Source: PZPK01 sp965230795 (lineage in GTDB: Bacteria > Pseudomonadota > Gammaproteobacteria > Pseudomonadales > Oleiphilaceae). Taken from it: DNA of 64,000 nt. Of the stretch, positions 9,065-18,513 are shown piece after piece (the first letter of the stretch is position 1; each line of letters opens with the position of its first letter). Location of the stretch: positions 4,204,395 through 4,268,394 of the forward strand of contig OZ246020.1 of assembly GCA_965230795.1 (NCBI GenBank), in the 5' to 3' direction. The notes under the pieces are model-generated. The model saw only the letters and a list, made by a program, of their open reading frames with translations, was not told where the DNA came from and ran no database searches. A program made the position numbers and the translations under genes.

Positions 9065-9868
9065 ATGTGTTCCCTGAGCTTCCACTCGACGCCTGTACGT
9101 AAAGCCCCTACTATGGCGGCTTCCCAACACCCAGTAAAGCCAAGCTCTATGCGCAAACATATCTGGCATCCGCTTCCCGGTCACGATGACATCAGAGTCG
9201 GCCAATATATCGTGCCGAATTTTGTTTCCAATTCAGTCGCGATCAAGGTTGATGCGTCCGACTACGTGATTATCAGTCCGGGCGAGCCATTGATAAACAG
9301 CTGGCCCGATGAATGGCCCCATGAAAACGCTACCATGCATCTGGTCATGCCCAACGGTTTTCACTATATGGGCGTGAATGCCTGGCAGCAGGCCTTTCCT
9401 CAGCACCGGCTTTATGCTGCGCGCGGTGCCATCAAACGCCTGATCAAACAGGGTGTGGCAGCGCCGGGAGACATTCACGCTCTTGAAGACACTCCTCCCC
9501 CCTTGTCAGATGACTACCACTTTCTGTTTCCGCCCGGACATCGCGCCCACGACACCTGGTTGCGCAAGTACAACCGGAGGGAAGGAAGCAGCCTTTGGGT
9601 TACCTGCGACAGCTTTCTCAACTATGAACGACTATCCAATCAGCCAGTCGCCAAGTCCTTACAAAAACTGCTTGGTGCCGCACCCGGTCTGAAGATGAGC
9701 CAGGTCGTAAAGTGGTTCATTCTCAATGACCGTAAACGCTTCAAACGCTGGGCCCTCGAACAGATCAAACAGGACCGTCCCGTCACGCTGATTCCCAGCC
9801 ACGGCGAAGTGCTCTCCGACATACAACTGGGTGCGCAGCTGAGCAGTATCATTCAACAACGCCTGTGA
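9065..9868 (+). CDS. DUF4336-like protein (metallo-beta-lactamase-like fold)
   Basis: This 267-residue soluble protein has the features of DUF4336 proteins: a beta-rich start (IRVGQYIVPNFVSNSVAIKV), the block HLVMPNGFHYMGVNAW in place of the metallo-beta-lactamase HxHxDH region, and a conserved C-terminal segment with LIPSHGEVL. The usual metal motif is not recognisable, so catalysis is uncertain. The real start may be the ATG at 9113 or 9149, because the first 28 residues are weakly ordered and no good ribosome site precedes 9065. Function is unknown. It is monocistronic or transcribed with the CBS-GGDEF gene 86 bases downstream. Confidence 0.7.
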   Translation: MCSLSFHSTPVRKAPTMAASQHPVKPSSMRKHIWHPLPGHDDIRVGQYIVPNFVSNSVAIKVDASDYVIISPGEPLINSWPDEWPHENATMHLVMPNGFHYMGVNAWQQAFPQHRLYAARGAIKRLIKQGVAAPGDIHALEDTPPPLSDDYHFLFPPGHRAHDTWLRKYNRREGSSLWVTCDSFLNYERLSNQPVAKSLQKLLGAAPGLKMSQVVKWFILNDRKRFKRWALEQIKQDRPVTLIPSHGEVLSDIQLGAQLSSIIQQRL

Positions 9869-9954
9869 TCGCGGATAGCCTGTACGCCGACTTGTCGAAC
9901 GCTCCGGCCTGTGCTTAGCTCTTGTTATTGCCGTATCGATTTAAGGACCCCCCA

Positions 9955-10893
9955 ATGCATGTCGCTGATGTGATGAATCCGGAACCGCTCAGACTAGACA
10001 AGGATTCGTCGCTCAAAGAGGCCATTGAACAGCTGGCGGCCCATGAACAATCCTGCCTGATTGTTGTCGATGGCTCCCAGGCCGTGGGGATTGTCACCGA
10101 GCGCGATGCCACTCGTTGCTATGCCAAGGGTCTGATCAGTGGACGCCTTGAATGCGCCTCACTGCAAGAACTGATGACCGCCAATCCGGTTTGCGTGCAA
10201 GCCGATACCACCTATGCCGACGCACTTGCCCTGTCGCGTAGCCGCAAGCTCAGACATCTTCCCGTCGTTGACCCTGGCAACAATCTGATTGGCGTCGTCA
10301 CACAGGGCGACCTCCTGGACGCCTATGCCTTGATTATGGATGAGCAGGCGCGCCTTGAAGACAACATCAAGGAGTTAAAACTGTTGTCGCTCGTCGATCC
10401 CCTGATGGGCATCGGCAATCGACGCGCCATGGAAGTCGACCTGAGTTTCACCGACGCAGAAGCCAAGCGCCATGACAAATCCTATGGCTTAGCTTTGTTC
10501 GATATCGATTACTTCAAACGTTACAACGATACCTATGGCCACCAGAAAGGCGACGATGCCCTGCGTGAGGTGGCAACTATGCTGAAGCAGACGGTTCGCG
10601 ATTCTGATCGGGTGTATCGCTATGGCGGCGAAGAGATGTTAGTGCTCATGCCGGAATCCACGATTGAGGATGCCAGTATCTGCGCCGAACGCGTTCGGGT
10701 AGCCGTGGAGATGATGGCCATGGAAAACAGAAACGCCCCGTCGGGTATTCTGACCATTAGTGTTGGCGTGGCCGCCGCCAGAGCAGCGGATTGGAAAAGT
10801 CTGGTGGAAGCAGCTGATCAGGCCCTGTATCAGGCCAAGGAAACAGGGCGTAACAAGCTTGTTATTGCGGAGTCCACTGAAGACGCGGCCTGA
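9955..10893 (+). CDS. Cytosolic diguanylate cyclase with paired CBS domains (GGEEM variant)
   Basis: The ATG at 9955 has AAGGA seven bases upstream; the product is 312 residues. Two CBS motifs fill residues 1-125 (starting MHVADVMNPEPLRLD, then LMTANPVCVQADTTYADAL), suggesting an adenine-nucleotide sensor. A short helix leads to a GGDEF domain beginning LSLVDPLMGIGNRRAME. The signature at about 224-228 is GGEEM, with methionine replacing phenylalanine. The RxxD inhibitory site (RDSD) sits five residues before it, so feedback control should be kept. The likely role is coupling c-di-GMP synthesis to cellular energy or nucleotide state, which is inferred from the CBS pair. It ends two bases from the convergent dehydrogenase gene. 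Confidence 0.92.
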   Translation: MHVADVMNPEPLRLDKDSSLKEAIEQLAAHEQSCLIVVDGSQAVGIVTERDATRCYAKGLISGRLECASLQELMTANPVCVQADTTYADALALSRSRKLRHLPVVDPGNNLIGVVTQGDLLDAYALIMDEQARLEDNIKELKLLSLVDPLMGIGNRRAMEVDLSFTDAEAKRHDKSYGLALFDIDYFKRYNDTYGHQKGDDALREVATMLKQTVRDSDRVYRYGGEEMLVLMPESTIEDASICAERVRVAVEMMAMENRNAPSGILTISVGVAAARAADWKSLVEAADQALYQAKETGRNKLVIAESTEDAA

Positions 10894-10895
10894 TC

Positions 10896-12029
10896 TCAGC
10901 GCTTCGACTCATCCGGTTTCAACACCAGCAAACGCCCGGAATCGGTACTCAAATACAACCATCCCTCGGGACTTGGCAACAGGGCCCGAATACGTTCGTT
11001 CAGATCCTCCAGTAAACGCTCTTCGCGGACAAATTCGCCCGCATCCGACAGTACTACACGATTCAGATGGGTCAGTTTCAGCGCCCCGGCAAGCAGATTT
11101 CCCTGCCACTTGGGGAAGGCCGCTCCGCGATATACCAGCAAACTGCCGGGTGCAATGGATGGCGTGTAGTATTTCACCGGCTGCTCCATTCCCGGCTTGG
11201 CGGTAGCTTCCCCTACCATCAAAGGTCCCCAGTACTCCTTACCATAGGAGATCACCGGCCAGCCATAGTTCAGCCCCTTCTTCACCCAATTGATTTCATC
11301 CCCGCCACGGGGCCCGTGTTCAATCAGCCAAAGTCGATCAGTGGCTTGGTCATAGACCAGCCCCTGTGGATTGCGATGGCCATAACTCCATATCTCCGGC
11401 AAGGCATTGCTGCGTCCGACAAAAGGATTGTCAGATGGGACCGTGCCATCCAAACCGAGCCGCATTACCGAACCGGCATGGGTATCCAGGCGCTGGCCAT
11501 TGGGTCGTTCACCTCTATCACCCACACCGAAAAAGACATGTCCTTTTGCGTCAAAGGTAATACGACTGCCATAGTGGCGACCCGTATCCGTGCGCGAGCG
11601 TGTCACCATCAGCTCCTGCCACTCCTGCATACGGCCCCCGTCCAGTCGGGCGCGAGCCAGGGTCGTCGCTCCTTGACCATCAATCTCTTTGCTGTAGGTG
11701 AAATAGAACCAACCTGCCTTGCCCAAATCACCCGGCGCGCGAGCTACATCGAGCAGGCCGCCCTGACCGCTGGCGAAAACCTGTGGCACTCCCTGCAGGG
11801 TTTCACGCTTGCCGGAATCGCGATGAACCCGAAACAGATTGCCACCACGCTCGGTGATGATCAGATGGCGATCGTCAATCCATGCCATGCCCCAGGGAAT
11901 ACCCAGACCACCGGCAACCTGCTCAACCCGAAAAGCCATGCCCTCACTTTCATCACGCAACAGTATCGAGTCGGCTTGCACCTGATTCAGGCTCAACAAA
12001 AACACAATACACGGTGCGAGGATTCTCAT
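10896..12029 (-). CDS. Periplasmic PQQ-dependent sugar dehydrogenase (soluble aldose dehydrogenase family)
   Basis: With the ATG at 12029 (GGGAG upstream) the 377-residue product starts with a Sec signal peptide, MRILAPCIVFLLSLNQVQA. The mature part has typical sGDH/Asd beta-propeller blocks: GIPWGMAWIDDRHLIITERGG, YSKEIDGQG, GHRNPQGLVYD and the ENEIDHGPRGGDE-type block (here LIEHGPRGGDEINWV). This YliI-like family binds PQQ and calcium and oxidises aldose sugars in the periplasm. PQQ synthesis genes are not in the window. It is 40 bases downstream of fumC on the same strand. Confidence 0.9.
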   Translation of the reverse strand: MRILAPCIVFLLSLNQVQADSILLRDESEGMAFRVEQVAGGLGIPWGMAWIDDRHLIITERGGNLFRVHRDSGKRETLQGVPQVFASGQGGLLDVARAPGDLGKAGWFYFTYSKEIDGQGATTLARARLDGGRMQEWQELMVTRSRTDTGRHYGSRITFDAKGHVFFGVGDRGERPNGQRLDTHAGSVMRLGLDGTVPSDNPFVGRSNALPEIWSYGHRNPQGLVYDQATDRLWLIEHGPRGGDEINWVKKGLNYGWPVISYGKEYWGPLMVGEATAKPGMEQPVKYYTPSIAPGSLLVYRGAAFPKWQGNLLAGALKLTHLNRVVLSDAGEFVREERLLEDLNERIRALLPSPEGWLYLSTDSGRLLVLKPDESKR

Positions 12030-12069
12030 GATGGCGGGCTCCCTTATGCTGATCGAGGTTGATGGTTTA

Positions 12070-13452
12070 TCACTTGCTCGTTGACTGATACGGACGAGCC
12101 AGTCCAATCGGATCCAACAGCGTTTTCAACTCCGCCTCATCAAGATCCGTCTGTTCGAGCGCAACCTCAAGAATGGGTCTGCCACTGGCATAAGCCGCCT
12201 TGGCGATCTCTGCGGCTTTGGCATAGCCCACTTCCGGGTTCAGGGCGGTGGCCAGTATGGGATTGCGGGATAAAGCGTCCTGCAGGCGGGATTCATTCAC
12301 CTTGAAGGAGGCAATCGCACGATGCGCCAACAAATGCAGACTCGAACTCAAGAGCTGAATACTGTCCAATACGTTGGCCGCCATAAGCGGAAGCATGACA
12401 TTCAATTCAAAGTTGCCGGACTGGCCCGCCAGCGCCACGGCTGCATCCAGACCCACTACCTGTGTTCCAGCCATGGCTGCCGCTTCGGGAATCACCGGAT
12501 TGACCTTGCCGGGCATGATAGACGAGCCCGGCTGCAGCGCCTCCAGCTCAATTTCGGCAAGGCCTGCCAAGGGCCCTGAATTCATCCAGCGCAGATCGTT
12601 GGCAATCTTGATCAAAGACACTGCCGTTGTGCGCAATTGTCCTGACAGCGCGACGATCGTATCCTGCGCCGCCATACCGGCAAAACGATTCGCTGCCTGC
12701 TCGAAGCTGATACCACTGGCATGGCCCAGTGCGGTCACGAATTCAGCCGCAAAGGCTTGCGGCGTATTCACCCCCGTACCCACAGCGGTGCCACCCTGAA
12801 CCACCTGATGAAGCATGGGTAACAGGGCCTGCACGCGTTCCTTATTCAAGCGCATCTGTACCGCCCAGGTTCCGACGCAATCGCTCATGGCGATTGGCAT
12901 GGCGTCCATCAAGTGTGTACGACCGGTTTTGACGTACTCGCTGACCGCTTCCGCTTTTGCCTCGCACACCGAAACAAAATCATCAAGCGCCGGCAACAGA
13001 TCCTCGTGCAGCCCCATCGCCGCACTGACATGCAAAGCTGTCGGAATTACATCGTTGCTGCTTTGCCCACGATTAACATCATCGTTGGGATGCACCTCAC
13101 GCTGAAGTTGCTCTGACGCCAATCTGGCCAGGACTTCATTGGCATTCATATTGGAACTGGTACCGGAACCGGTTTGGAATATATCAACAGGGAAATGCAA
13201 CATCAGATCACGGCTGGCCAGGAGCTCGGTGACGGCATTATCGATAGCATGGGCGACGTCGGCATCCAGCTCGCCCAGTGTATGATTGGCTCTGGCCGCA
13301 GCGCGTTTTACCAACAACAGCGCCGCAATAAAACGCCGGGGCAAGGGACGCCCGCTGATGGGAAAGTTCTGGATGGCGCGTTGAGTCTGGGCACCATAGA
13401 GGGCTTTGTCAGGAACCTGGATTTCTCCCAGGCTGTCGCGTTCGGTACGCAT
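12070..13452 (-). CDS. fumC: Class II fumarate hydratase
   Basis: The 460-residue protein is the right length for FumC. It shows the superfamily signature GSSIMPGKVNPV near residue 315, the GSGTSSNMNANEV block near 95 and the HPNDDVNRGQSSND block near 125. It interconverts fumarate and malate in the TCA cycle without an iron-sulfur cluster. The ATG at 13452 is preceded by GAGGAAAG and is preferred over an in-frame ATG 21 codons upstream. Aspartase and argininosuccinate lyase share the fold, but the motif wording fits FumC. Confidence 0.95.
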   Translation of the reverse strand: MRTERDSLGEIQVPDKALYGAQTQRAIQNFPISGRPLPRRFIAALLLVKRAAARANHTLGELDADVAHAIDNAVTELLASRDLMLHFPVDIFQTGSGTSSNMNANEVLARLASEQLQREVHPNDDVNRGQSSNDVIPTALHVSAAMGLHEDLLPALDDFVSVCEAKAEAVSEYVKTGRTHLMDAMPIAMSDCVGTWAVQMRLNKERVQALLPMLHQVVQGGTAVGTGVNTPQAFAAEFVTALGHASGISFEQAANRFAGMAAQDTIVALSGQLRTTAVSLIKIANDLRWMNSGPLAGLAEIELEALQPGSSIMPGKVNPVIPEAAAMAGTQVVGLDAAVALAGQSGNFELNVMLPLMAANVLDSIQLLSSSLHLLAHRAIASFKVNESRLQDALSRNPILATALNPEVGYAKAAEIAKAAYASGRPILEVALEQTDLDEAELKTLLDPIGLARPYQSTSK

Positions 13453-13622
13453 GCCGCTTTCCTCCCGTTCACCGCGTTGCTCGCTTATCCGATGGGGAAT
13501 CGAGTTGTCATTCAAGCCTAGGTGCTGGCACGCGCGGGATCAAGTGATGTTCAGGGTGTCTGGCATCAGGGGAATGCACTGATAACTCGCACTGTGCTTT
13601 TTTACGATAACTCTGAGCTGCC

Positions 13623-16600
13623 CTACGAGTGTCGAGCCTGTGAGCCCGGTGCAAATTTCAATTTGAGTTCGCTCAGCGTCATGGGCTTGCCGAACAAGTA
13701 TCCCTGCGCATTCACACAGCCATTCTCCACCAGAAATGCCTGCTGCTCCGGTGTCTCCACACCCTCTGCAATGACGTCAATATTGAGGGATTTGGCCATC
13801 ACAATAATGGCTCGGGTAATCTCGGCGTTACCACTGTCTTCCGGCAGGTTCTGAATAAAGGCGCGATCAATCTTCAGAGTATCAATGGGCAAACGCTGCA
13901 AGTAGCTCAGGGACGAATAGCCGGTACCAAAGTCATCAATGGAGATACTGAAGCCAAGCTCACGCAGTTGATTCAGCCGCGAAATATTTTCCTCATTATT
14001 ATCGATAAACGCACTTTCGGTGATTTCCAGCTCGAAGCCCTGTGTCGATTGCCCCTCATCCTTAAACAGACGTTTGACAGCATCAACAAAACCACTGTCG
14101 CGAATCTGTCGGGGTGAAATATTCAGAGACAGATTGAGATTGTCAAAGCCATAGCCGGAGAGCTCCTGCATGGCGGCAATGCCCTCCTGAATGACCCATT
14201 CACCCATGGGCACGATCAAGCCCGTCTCCTCCGCAATCGGAATAAATTCTGCGGGGTTGCGCATGCCCTCAGCAGACAACCATCTCAGCAGCCCTTCGGC
14301 ACCCACCAGGACACCTGTGCGCAAATCCACCTTGGGTTGAAACAGCAATTGCAGATCACCGTCATCGATGGCCTCACGTAATTGCTTTTCAATCTCAACC
14401 CGGCGACGGATTTCCTTGTTCATTTCGGGACTGAAGAACTGGAAGTTATTGCGCCCCGCCTGCTTTGCCTGATACATGGCCAGATCGGCATTACGAATGA
14501 GCTGATCCATGTCCACGGCATCGTCCGGCGTCATACTGATACCGATGCTGGCAGTGATGAAAAACTCTCCGCTGTCCAGGCGAACCGGTTCACGTAATGC
14601 CGCGATAAGGCTTTGAGCGACTTTTCCGGCATCTTCGTAATCGTGAATATCGTTCAGCAGGAGGGTAAATTCATCACCGCTAATCCTGGCGATGGCATCA
14701 TTCTCTCGCACGTTATTGCGCAGACGCTTGGCAAAGGTACGCAGTACAGTGTCTCCCCCCTGGTGACCGACACTGTCGTTAATACTCTTGAAATGGTCAA
14801 TATCAATGAAGAACAAGGCGGTTTTGAGTTCGCCGCGACGGGCTTTGTGAATAGCCTTCTGCAGACGCACATTGAACAGTGCGCGATTGTCGAGTCCCGT
14901 CAGTGGATCATATAGAGCCAGTTTCTCCATTTCGTCCTTACGGACCTTCAGGCCGGTAATGTCCTCGCAGACAATGACATAGTGCGAAATCACCTGCCCC
15001 TCGCTCTGCAAGGGAGAAATACTGATTTGCAGCCACTTGCTGTCACCGTCAATCCGAGGCCACTCTACTTCGCTATACACTTCCGTTTCAGTTATTGCCT
15101 TAAGGGGCTTGTCGAATATGCTCGGCAGCGTAATCTGGCTGGTCAGCGTCCCAAGCGGCAGCCCCTCAAATTCTTTCACCGCAAAACCTACCAGGGACTT
15201 GAATGCCTGACTGGCAAAACGAATGCTCTGATCCGCATCGACAATCAGGATTGCACTGCGACTGTGCTCAATGGCGACCCTCAGTAATTGTAAGGAAACC
15301 TCTCGTTGTCGCCGCTGATCAACCTCTCTGACCAGTGCGGTATTGGCTTTGATCAGGGACTGAGTGCGTTCATCAACACGGGCTTCCAGTTCCGCATTGA
15401 TGCGTGACAGCTCCTGATCCTTTGCCTGCAACTGTTTGGCCGTCGCCTGCAGCTCCACATTACGCGCCGACAAATCCCGCGTCTTGCGATCAACTGCAGA
15501 CTTCAATCGGCGATTAAAGATCATCAACAGGGCGATGCTCGCCAGCAGAATCAGCGCCACTGCCACCACGACCTGCCCGACTAATGCCAGTTGACGCGCC
15601 TCGCGCATACGGTCTGGTTCATAGAGAAATCCATCTCGCTCATACTTGCCCTGAGTCATCTCTAGCTGACGGAACGTCTCAGCAATATGCTGCCACCGGC
15701 CGGGATTCATATGTCCCAGCTCGACCAGTTCCGGAACAATCAATTCGATGGTGGCCGCGGCTTCATAGCGTAGCTCTTCGAGACTCTTCTCAGAGCCAAA
15801 GCGCTGTATCAGTAACTGGATAATCTCTTCGCGATGTTCAATCGCATAGCGCCAGCCTTTTAAAGAGGCCTCCCGAAAACGCTCCACCTCCTGAGGACGC
15901 TGGCGAACGCGCTGCTCGGTGGTGAACAGGGTATCCCCGTAGAAATCTATGCCGTAGCTTCGGGGGTCAATGAGCCGATAGTCAATGCCACGCCTTTCCA
16001 GAACAAATGGCTGGTCGGTACGATAGCCCACCATCGCATCCACTTTGCCAGTGATCAGGTCATCAAGATTGAAGGACAGGGGCACCGACTCAAACTGGGA
16101 GGGCTTGATACCTTCCCTGAGCATGAGGCCCAGCGTATTGGCGCCATAGTGGGATTCCGGATACATCACCCGTTTTCCGATTAAATCCTGCGGACTGAAT
16201 ATCTCACTGGATGCCAGCGACATGAGCACAATCGGGGAATGCTGGAAGACCGATGCCAGTGCCGTCACCGATTTGCCATTGAGCCGGTACAGCATCAATT
16301 CCGAGTTGGCGATGCCATAATCGGCCTTGCCTTGCAGAACCTCGGTGATCGGGTCAATGCCCGGTTCGGCGGGACGTAAGGTGACATCAAAGCCCGCCGC
16401 TTCGTAGTAACCTTTGGCGAGTGCCGCGTAATACCCGGCAAACTGAAACTGGGGCTTCCACTTCAGTTGCAGTACCAAGGGTTTAAGAGGCGCTTTGGTG
16501 ACATGTTCCGTGGGACTTGCTGTCGCCAGCATTGTCCACAGCGACAAGAACAACACTGTGAAACACATGCGGCTAATCCATTTGAGCCTTTGGGGCAGAC

Positions 16601-16643
16601 CAGACAATGCCTGATCGCCGCGCCCGGGAGTTTCCATACACAT
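13623..16643 (-). CDS. NMT1/THI5-like receptor fused to PAS, GGDEF and EAL domains
   Basis: This 1,006-residue membrane protein starts with a signal/anchor segment (residues 26-43). A periplasmic substrate-binding domain of the NMT1/THI5 type follows (about 55-290, with KPQFQFAGYYAALAKGYYEA, the family fingerprint for thiamine-pyrimidine or related ligands). Then come a transmembrane helix (353-375), a coiled coil (385-445), a PAS domain (450-565), a GGDEF domain with SGDEF at 655-659 and an EAL domain. The EAL triad reads E-G-L at 783-785, but the catalytic residues in NISPRQ, ITESAF, IDDFGTGYSS and EGVETPEQ are present. RxxD (REND) is also present. It should sense a periplasmic solute and make or break c-di-GMP. 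Confidence 0.9.
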   Translation of the reverse strand: MCMETPGRGDQALSGLPQRLKWISRMCFTVLFLSLWTMLATASPTEHVTKAPLKPLVLQLKWKPQFQFAGYYAALAKGYYEAAGFDVTLRPAEPGIDPITEVLQGKADYGIANSELMLYRLNGKSVTALASVFQHSPIVLMSLASSEIFSPQDLIGKRVMYPESHYGANTLGLMLREGIKPSQFESVPLSFNLDDLITGKVDAMVGYRTDQPFVLERRGIDYRLIDPRSYGIDFYGDTLFTTEQRVRQRPQEVERFREASLKGWRYAIEHREEIIQLLIQRFGSEKSLEELRYEAAATIELIVPELVELGHMNPGRWQHIAETFRQLEMTQGKYERDGFLYEPDRMREARQLALVGQVVVAVALILLASIALLMIFNRRLKSAVDRKTRDLSARNVELQATAKQLQAKDQELSRINAELEARVDERTQSLIKANTALVREVDQRRQREVSLQLLRVAIEHSRSAILIVDADQSIRFASQAFKSLVGFAVKEFEGLPLGTLTSQITLPSIFDKPLKAITETEVYSEVEWPRIDGDSKWLQISISPLQSEGQVISHYVIVCEDITGLKVRKDEMEKLALYDPLTGLDNRALFNVRLQKAIHKARRGELKTALFFIDIDHFKSINDSVGHQGGDTVLRTFAKRLRNNVRENDAIARISGDEFTLLLNDIHDYEDAGKVAQSLIAALREPVRLDSGEFFITASIGISMTPDDAVDMDQLIRNADLAMYQAKQAGRNNFQFFSPEMNKEIRRRVEIEKQLREAIDDGDLQLLFQPKVDLRTGVLVGAEGLLRWLSAEGMRNPAEFIPIAEETGLIVPMGEWVIQEGIAAMQELSGYGFDNLNLSLNISPRQIRDSGFVDAVKRLFKDEGQSTQGFELEITESAFIDNNEENISRLNQLRELGFSISIDDFGTGYSSLSYLQRLPIDTLKIDRAFIQNLPEDSGNAEITRAIIVMAKSLNIDVIAEGVETPEQQAFLVENGCVNAQGYLFGKPMTLSELKLKFAPGSQARHS

Positions 16644-16760
16644 ACGCTCTGTTAACTGACTTCTGAGGAACCTGAAAAGTATAGTTCAAGGCATCCATAT
16701 TGACAGAGAAGAGACACCGGTAATGTTCCTCACTGAGTGCAACGCTTCGCGCGTGCAGGA

Positions 16761-17762
16761 TCAGGCCAGGCCTGCGTCCACTGTCGTCTTTGCCGGAACC
16801 GGCGGTGCTGTCGATACCCGGTTTCGTCCTGCTTCCTTGGCCCGATAGAGCGCCATATCCGCCCGCGCCATCCAGCTCTCGCGACTGTCTCCCTGGCAGA
16901 TCTCCGCCACACCCAGAGACAGGGTCACGCCATGACCCAGTTCATCACTGCGGGCTTCGATATCCTGACGCAAGCGTTCCGCCATCACCACCGCCTGATG
17001 CTGATCCGCGCCTTCCGCCAAAATCAAAAATTCGTCACCACCAATGCGGAACAGGGTATCGGTGGTACGAAGATTGAGTTTGATACAGGCCACCACACTT
17101 TTCAGAATGCTGTCACCGCGGGCATGGCCCAGGTTGTCATTGATCCACTTGAAACGATCGAGATCCACGTAAATCAGGCTCGCTTTCAGATGGCAACGCC
17201 CATAGAGACTCAGGGCTTCGCGCGCCTTGTCCGCAAACGCCCGCCGATTACCGACTCCGGTCAGCTCATCCTCCACCGACAGTTGCTGCAAATCTGCCTG
17301 CTGGTCTTCAGCATTACGGGCAAACATATACGAAAACACGTTGACCATCGCCAGCGTGATCACCAGTGGAGTCCAGATCATTTGGTGAAGGTGGCTAAAC
17401 ATCAGCCAGCCAGAAAAACCAAGGAGGCCCAGGCTAAAGAACGTCGCAGCCGACAGGGGCAGAATGTAATACAGGCCAATGGTGGCCACATAAATCCAGA
17501 GGATACCTGATTGAGGGTTATAGGCTTGTGTTGCCAGAGTACCCAGCACCGCAACAACAGCGCCGGCATAGCGGGCCACTTCAATACGCCCGGAGATATG
17601 TATGTACAGGCTGAGAATCAGAATACCGGAAGCCAGCAGCGCATCCAGCAGGGCCATGGCAAAATCGCCACGAAACAGACGGAAGACCGCGAAGCCCCCA
17701 ATCACCAGAGCTGCGACATATCCCAGCCCGGTAAACATATTCTTGTTTTCAACATTCAGCAT
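16761..17762 (-). CDS. Membrane diguanylate cyclase (canonical GGDEF)
   Basis: The ATG at 17762 has AGGA eight bases upstream; 333 residues. Five or six hydrophobic segments cover about residues 10-148, then a GGDEF domain starts LSVEDELTGVGNRRAF. The signature GGDEF at about 241-245 is canonical, and RTTD five residues before it is an intact inhibitory site. The membrane part resembles the simple multi-helix sensors seen in many diguanylate cyclases; its signal is unknown. It lies just upstream of the NMT1-PAS-GGDEF-EAL gene on the same strand, separated by about 117 bases. Confidence 0.92.
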   Translation of the reverse strand: MLNVENKNMFTGLGYVAALVIGGFAVFRLFRGDFAMALLDALLASGILILSLYIHISGRIEVARYAGAVVAVLGTLATQAYNPQSGILWIYVATIGLYYILPLSAATFFSLGLLGFSGWLMFSHLHQMIWTPLVITLAMVNVFSYMFARNAEDQQADLQQLSVEDELTGVGNRRAFADKAREALSLYGRCHLKASLIYVDLDRFKWINDNLGHARGDSILKSVVACIKLNLRTTDTLFRIGGDEFLILAEGADQHQAVVMAERLRQDIEARSDELGHGVTLSLGVAEICQGDSRESWMARADMALYRAKEAGRNRVSTAPPVPAKTTVDAGLA

Positions 17763-17947
17763 CGGCACCGTCCTGTTGGCAAACACTCGCTGACAGATGC
17801 ATTCAGTTTAGGACGAACGCGCGACTTTGCAAAATCACTAAAGTTTGTTAGCACTTGCTAGCGCAATGGGGCATATAATCCATGGAAGCGGGCTGACAAC
17901 GCGAGCCCACAAACGAATACAGCCGAAGTACACGACTACTGGCCGAA

Positions 17948-17995
17948 GTTGTATCGACGGTTGTCTCGATTGCTGTATCGACTGTTGTATCGACT
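17948..17995. repeat. Four tandem 12-bp units (GTTGTATCGACT-type)
   Basis: Four consecutive 12-base units read GTTGTATCGACG, GTTGTCTCGATT, GCTGTATCGACT and GTTGTATCGACT. The last unit runs into the stop codon (TAG, minus strand) of the adjacent 131-residue gene. It is a small minisatellite; no function is evident. Confidence 0.75.
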
Positions 17996-18389
17996 AATGA
18001 GAAGCGGTGGGAGAAATCTCGATACGCTGCTGTTGGCGATCCAGAACCAGGTAACGCGCCAGACTGGCACCACTGGCGAGATCATTGGTCATCTGGTTCA
18101 GATAAGGCTCGGCGTCTTCCGTGGAGGGCACCTTGCCATCCTGACCACCTAGACCTGCGATAAACACCAACTGCCATTCTCCATTGATACTGTCCGCCTC
18201 GCGCACCAGCGCATCAAATGAGTCGAGTTCTTCGGGTAATTTATCCACACACATCAAAGGTTTGAGAGCACCATTATGGGCATCATTCTGAGTGCTCACC
18301 TCGTCGATACCTGCAAACAGAAACAGCAGGCGCTGGGGCTGATCCTGCTCAGCACTCATACGAATCAGATCATCAAACAATTGGCTCAT
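17994..18389 (-). CDS. Conserved hypothetical protein, 131 residues
   Basis: The protein begins MSQLFDDLIRMSAEQDQPQRLLFLFAGIDE and contains PLMCVDKLPEELDSFDAL and WQLVFIAGLGG, an alpha/beta pattern without membrane segments. I recall a small family of this type in gammaproteobacteria that is often labelled as a ribonucleotide reductase subunit, which looks like a carried-over misannotation because none of the RNR catalytic motifs are present. Function unknown. GGAGG precedes the ATG at 18389. Its stop lies at the edge of a 12-bp tandem repeat. Confidence 0.75.
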   Translation of the reverse strand: MSQLFDDLIRMSAEQDQPQRLLFLFAGIDEVSTQNDAHNGALKPLMCVDKLPEELDSFDALVREADSINGEWQLVFIAGLGGQDGKVPSTEDAEPYLNQMTNDLASGASLARYLVLDRQQQRIEISPTASH

Positions 18390-18513
18390 CGGGATACCTC
18401 CGCCAAAATTTCAGATTCTAACGATCAAATCAGCCAAGCTACATGCCCAATAGGAGGTAGTGTCTCGGCGGGGCCGAGCTTTCTGAGTGATAGCTAAAAG
18501 CCTGCAAAGCGAT

